NCBI RefSeq assembly: GCF_019428685.1
Contig: NZ_CP080095.1
Coordinates: forward strand, 2,232,001 to 2,296,000
Direction of reading: 5' to 3'
Origin: Paraburkholderia edwinii
GTDB taxonomy: Bacteria; Pseudomonadota; Gammaproteobacteria; Burkholderiales; Burkholderiaceae
DNA: 64,000 nucleotides
Positions 61,606 to 64,000 of the stretch are shown here, one piece after another. The notes below the pieces were generated by a model that was not told where the DNA came from, ran no database searches, and saw only the letters and a program-made list of their open reading frames with translations. A program made the translations under genes and the position numbers. Numbering within the stretch: the first letter of the stretch is position 1; each line of letters begins with the position of its first letter.

Positions 61606-63621
61606 ATGGTGGCAGCTCAACACTCCTCGACATCCTCACGCACGCAAACTTCATCGGATCGCACGCAAGCGCAGCCGGACGCGAATGCCGCCGGAGTTCA
61701 ACAGTTATTCGATGCATGGTTGAACGCATGGCGTTCAATCGGTGCACCGGCCGCTGCGAACGGCAATCCGTTTGCGGTGCCGGGTATGCCTGCGGGTCTG
61801 CCGGGAATGCCCGCGGGCTGGCCGGCCGGCATGCCCGCAGGGTGGCCGGCGGGGTTGCCCGATTTCACGCAGGCAAGCGCAGGCATGCCGCAATTCGCGG
61901 AACAATTCGCCCGGCAGTTTGCCGAGCCGTTTGCGAAAGCCGCGCAGCAGCCGTTTGGCCCCGAACTGACGAAGCCGCTGATGCAGCCTTTCACCGCGTT
62001 CGCGGGTATGAAGCTGCCCACCGCGGCCATTCCGCCTGAACGTCTTCAGCAGTTGCAGAGCGACTACTCGCGCGATGCGATGCAGCTGTTCCAGCAGGCC
62101 ACCCAGGCTTCGTCCAGCGCGCCCGAACTGAAGGACCGCCGTTTCAGCGCGGATGCATGGAAGGCGACGCCGATTTACGCCTACATGGCCGCGTGGTATC
62201 TGCTGAACGCGCGCTATCTGCAGGAACTCGTCGACGCGCTCGACACCGATCCGAAAACACGCGAACGCATTCGCTTTGCCGTACAGCAATGGACGGCCGC
62301 CGCCTCGCCGAGCAACTTCCTCGCGCTGAATCCGGAAGCGCAAAAAACGCTGCTCGAAAGCCACGGCGAAAGTCTGCGGCAGGGCGTCATGAATCTGCTG
62401 GCCGATATGCAGCGCGGCAAGATCTCGCAGACAGACGAGTCGCGTTTCGTCGTCGGCAAGAATCTCGCGATGAGCGAAGGCTCGGTCGTCTTCGAAAACG
62501 ATCTGCTCCAGCTCATTCAGTACAAGCCGCTCGGCGCGTCGGTGCGCGAGCGGCCGCTGCTGATCGTGCCGCCGTGCATCAACAAGTTCTATATCCTCGA
62601 CTTGCAGCCCGACAACTCGCTCGTTGCGCACGCGCTTGAAGCGGGGCATCAGGTGTTCCTGATTTCGTGGCGCAATGCCGATACGTCGATTGCGCACAAG
62701 ACGTGGGACGACTACATCGAAGAAGGTGTGCTCAGCGCAATCGACACCGTGCGGCAGATCAGCGGGCGCGAGCAGATCAATACGCTCGGCTTTTGCGTCG
62801 GCGGCACGATGCTCGCCACGGCGCTCGCGGTGGCGGCGGCGCGCGGCGAACATCCGGCATCGTCGATGACCTTGCTCACCGCGATGCTCGACTTCTGCGA
62901 TACGGGCGTACTCGACGTGTTCGTCGACGAGGCGCATGTGCAAATGCGCGAGCAGACCATCGGCGGCAAGAACGGCACGCCGCCCGGACTCATGCGCGGT
63001 CTCGAGTTCGCCAACACGTTTTCGTTCCTGCGGCCGAACGACCTCGTCTGGAACTACGTGGTCGACAACTATCTGAAGGGCCGCACGCCGATGCCGTTCG
63101 ATCTGCTGTACTGGAACAGCGATTCGACGAGCCTGCCGGGCCCGATGTACGTCTGGTATCTGCGCAACACGTATCTCGAGAACAGCCTGCGCGAGCCGAA
63201 CAAACTGAAGGTGTGCGGCGAGCCGGTGGACCTGTCGCGCATCGATGTGCCGACGTTTATCTATGGCTCGCGCGAAGACCATATTGTGCCGTGGCAAACC
63301 GCGTACGCCTCGGTGCCGCTGCTCACGGGTCCGCTCAAGTTCGTGCTCGGCGCGTCCGGTCATATTGCCGGTGTGATCAACCCGCCGGCGAAGAAAAAGC
63401 GCAGCTACTGGGTCGTGAGCGGCGACGAAAAGACCTTGCCCGGCAGCGCCAGCGACTGGTTCGAACGTTCAACGGAAACGCCGGGCAGTTGGTGGCCCGA
63501 ATGGACCGCATGGCTCGACCAGTACGCAGGCAAGAAAGTGAAGCCGCGCGCCGAGGCCGGTTCGGCCGAATTTCCGGTGATCGAACCGGCGCCGGGGCGT
63601 TATGTACAGCAACGCGAGTAG
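61606..63621 (+). CDS. phaC: Class I poly(3-hydroxyalkanoate) synthase PhaC
   Basis: The 671-aa synthase polymerises (R)-3-hydroxybutyryl-CoA on granule surfaces. The lipase-like box GFCVGGT holds catalytic C397. The remaining triad is in IYGSREDHIVPWQ (Asp) and LGASGHIAGVINPP (His). The C-terminal half is very close to class I enzymes (FSFLRPNDLVWNYVVDNYLKG). The N-terminus, residues 1-150, is variable and holds a Gly-Met-Pro-Ala-Gly repeat (about residues 60-85). Start: the promoter at 61467-61496 rules out the earlier in-frame ATG at 61477; ATG 61606 is preferred, ATG 61549 possible. phaA follows after 178 bp. Confidence 0.95.
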   Translation: MVAAQHSSTSSRTQTSSDRTQAQPDANAAGVQQLFDAWLNAWRSIGAPAAANGNPFAVPGMPAGLPGMPAGWPAGMPAGWPAGLPDFTQASAGMPQFAEQFARQFAEPFAKAAQQPFGPELTKPLMQPFTAFAGMKLPTAAIPPERLQQLQSDYSRDAMQLFQQATQASSSAPELKDRRFSADAWKATPIYAYMAAWYLLNARYLQELVDALDTDPKTRERIRFAVQQWTAAASPSNFLALNPEAQKTLLESHGESLRQGVMNLLADMQRGKISQTDESRFVVGKNLAMSEGSVVFENDLLQLIQYKPLGASVRERPLLIVPPCINKFYILDLQPDNSLVAHALEAGHQVFLISWRNADTSIAHKTWDDYIEEGVLSAIDTVRQISGREQINTLGFCVGGTMLATALAVAAARGEHPASSMTLLTAMLDFCDTGVLDVFVDEAHVQMREQTIGGKNGTPPGLMRGLEFANTFSFLRPNDLVWNYVVDNYLKGRTPMPFDLLYWNSDSTSLPGPMYVWYLRNTYLENSLREPNKLKVCGEPVDLSRIDVPTFIYGSREDHIVPWQTAYASVPLLTGPLKFVLGASGHIAGVINPPAKKKRSYWVVSGDEKTLPGSASDWFERSTETPGSWWPEWTAWLDQYAGKKVKPRAEAGSAEFPVIEPAPGRYVQQRE

Positions 63622-63766
63622 CGCCTGAGCAGCATGTGTGTTGATGCCTGACGCGGCGTGCGTCCTGCCGGCAAGACGCTGGCACGACCCGCGCCACGGC
63701 GCCAGGCACGGGAAGCAGTAGACGACTGAGCGGATCTTTAACTTGACGGCACGTTGCGGCACTTGA

Positions 63767-64000
<234 letters not shown>

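Overview
The window is high-GC chromosomal DNA of a Burkholderia-like betaproteobacterium (Burkholderia, Paraburkholderia, Trinickia or Caballeronia type). The evidence is conserved gene order: a complete L-Ara4N (arn) operon, hom-thrC-moeA-moaD-moaE, the 4.5S RNA gene directly before dnaX-ybaB-recR, surE-pcm-nlpD-rpoS, trxA next to rho, divergent bamD/rluD-pgeF, and phaC followed by phaA. Coding density is high. I see no insertion sequence, prophage, CRISPR array, tRNA or rRNA gene.

Left part (1-9.9 kb): the N-terminal piece of a probable PhoH-family protein, the peroxiredoxin bcp, then seven minus-strand genes that make L-4-aminoarabinose and put it on lipid A (arnT, an SMR flippase, arnB, arnC, a formyltransferase and a decarboxylase that correspond to the two halves of ArnA, and arnD). 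A small Mth938-like protein follows. From 10.3 to 16.6 kb, plus-strand genes cover alanine, homoserine and threonine metabolism and molybdopterin synthesis. From 16.8 to 21 kb lie an NsrR-type nitric-oxide sensor divergent from a group 3 truncated globin, with a near-perfect NsrR box between them, and then clpB behind a sigma-32-like promoter.

The part from 21 to 37 kb is more accessory. It holds a lower-GC gene for an unknown protein with a C-terminal coiled coil, yidB, a secreted helix-hairpin-helix protein, an alpha-2-macroglobulin/PBP1C pair, a MerR regulator with a textbook 19-bp-spacer promoter followed by a carboxymuconolactone-decarboxylase-like gene, a MATE pump, and a membrane glycosyltransferase. 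From 37.8 to 50 kb come rpmE2, mtfA, rho, trxA, the SRP RNA, dnaX-ybaB-recR, and a CoA-transferase linked to a sulfonate/nitrate-type ABC importer. The right part holds the stationary-phase cluster (surE, pcm, nlpD, rpoS), nucleases, rlmD, bamD, rluD, pgeF and the start of the polyhydroxybutyrate operon.

The most unusual pattern is not a gene. At least seven spacers are built of imperfect tandem repeats with a period of 10-13 bp (best at 10045-10121, 16680-16783, 44913-44990 and 50270-50346). The sequences differ but the period is similar, and several run up to or into a stop codon. Short in-frame repeats of the same scale also occur inside genes: Gly-Ser in PBP1C, Lys-Pro-Ala-Val in Pcm and Gly-Met-Pro-Ala in PhaC.
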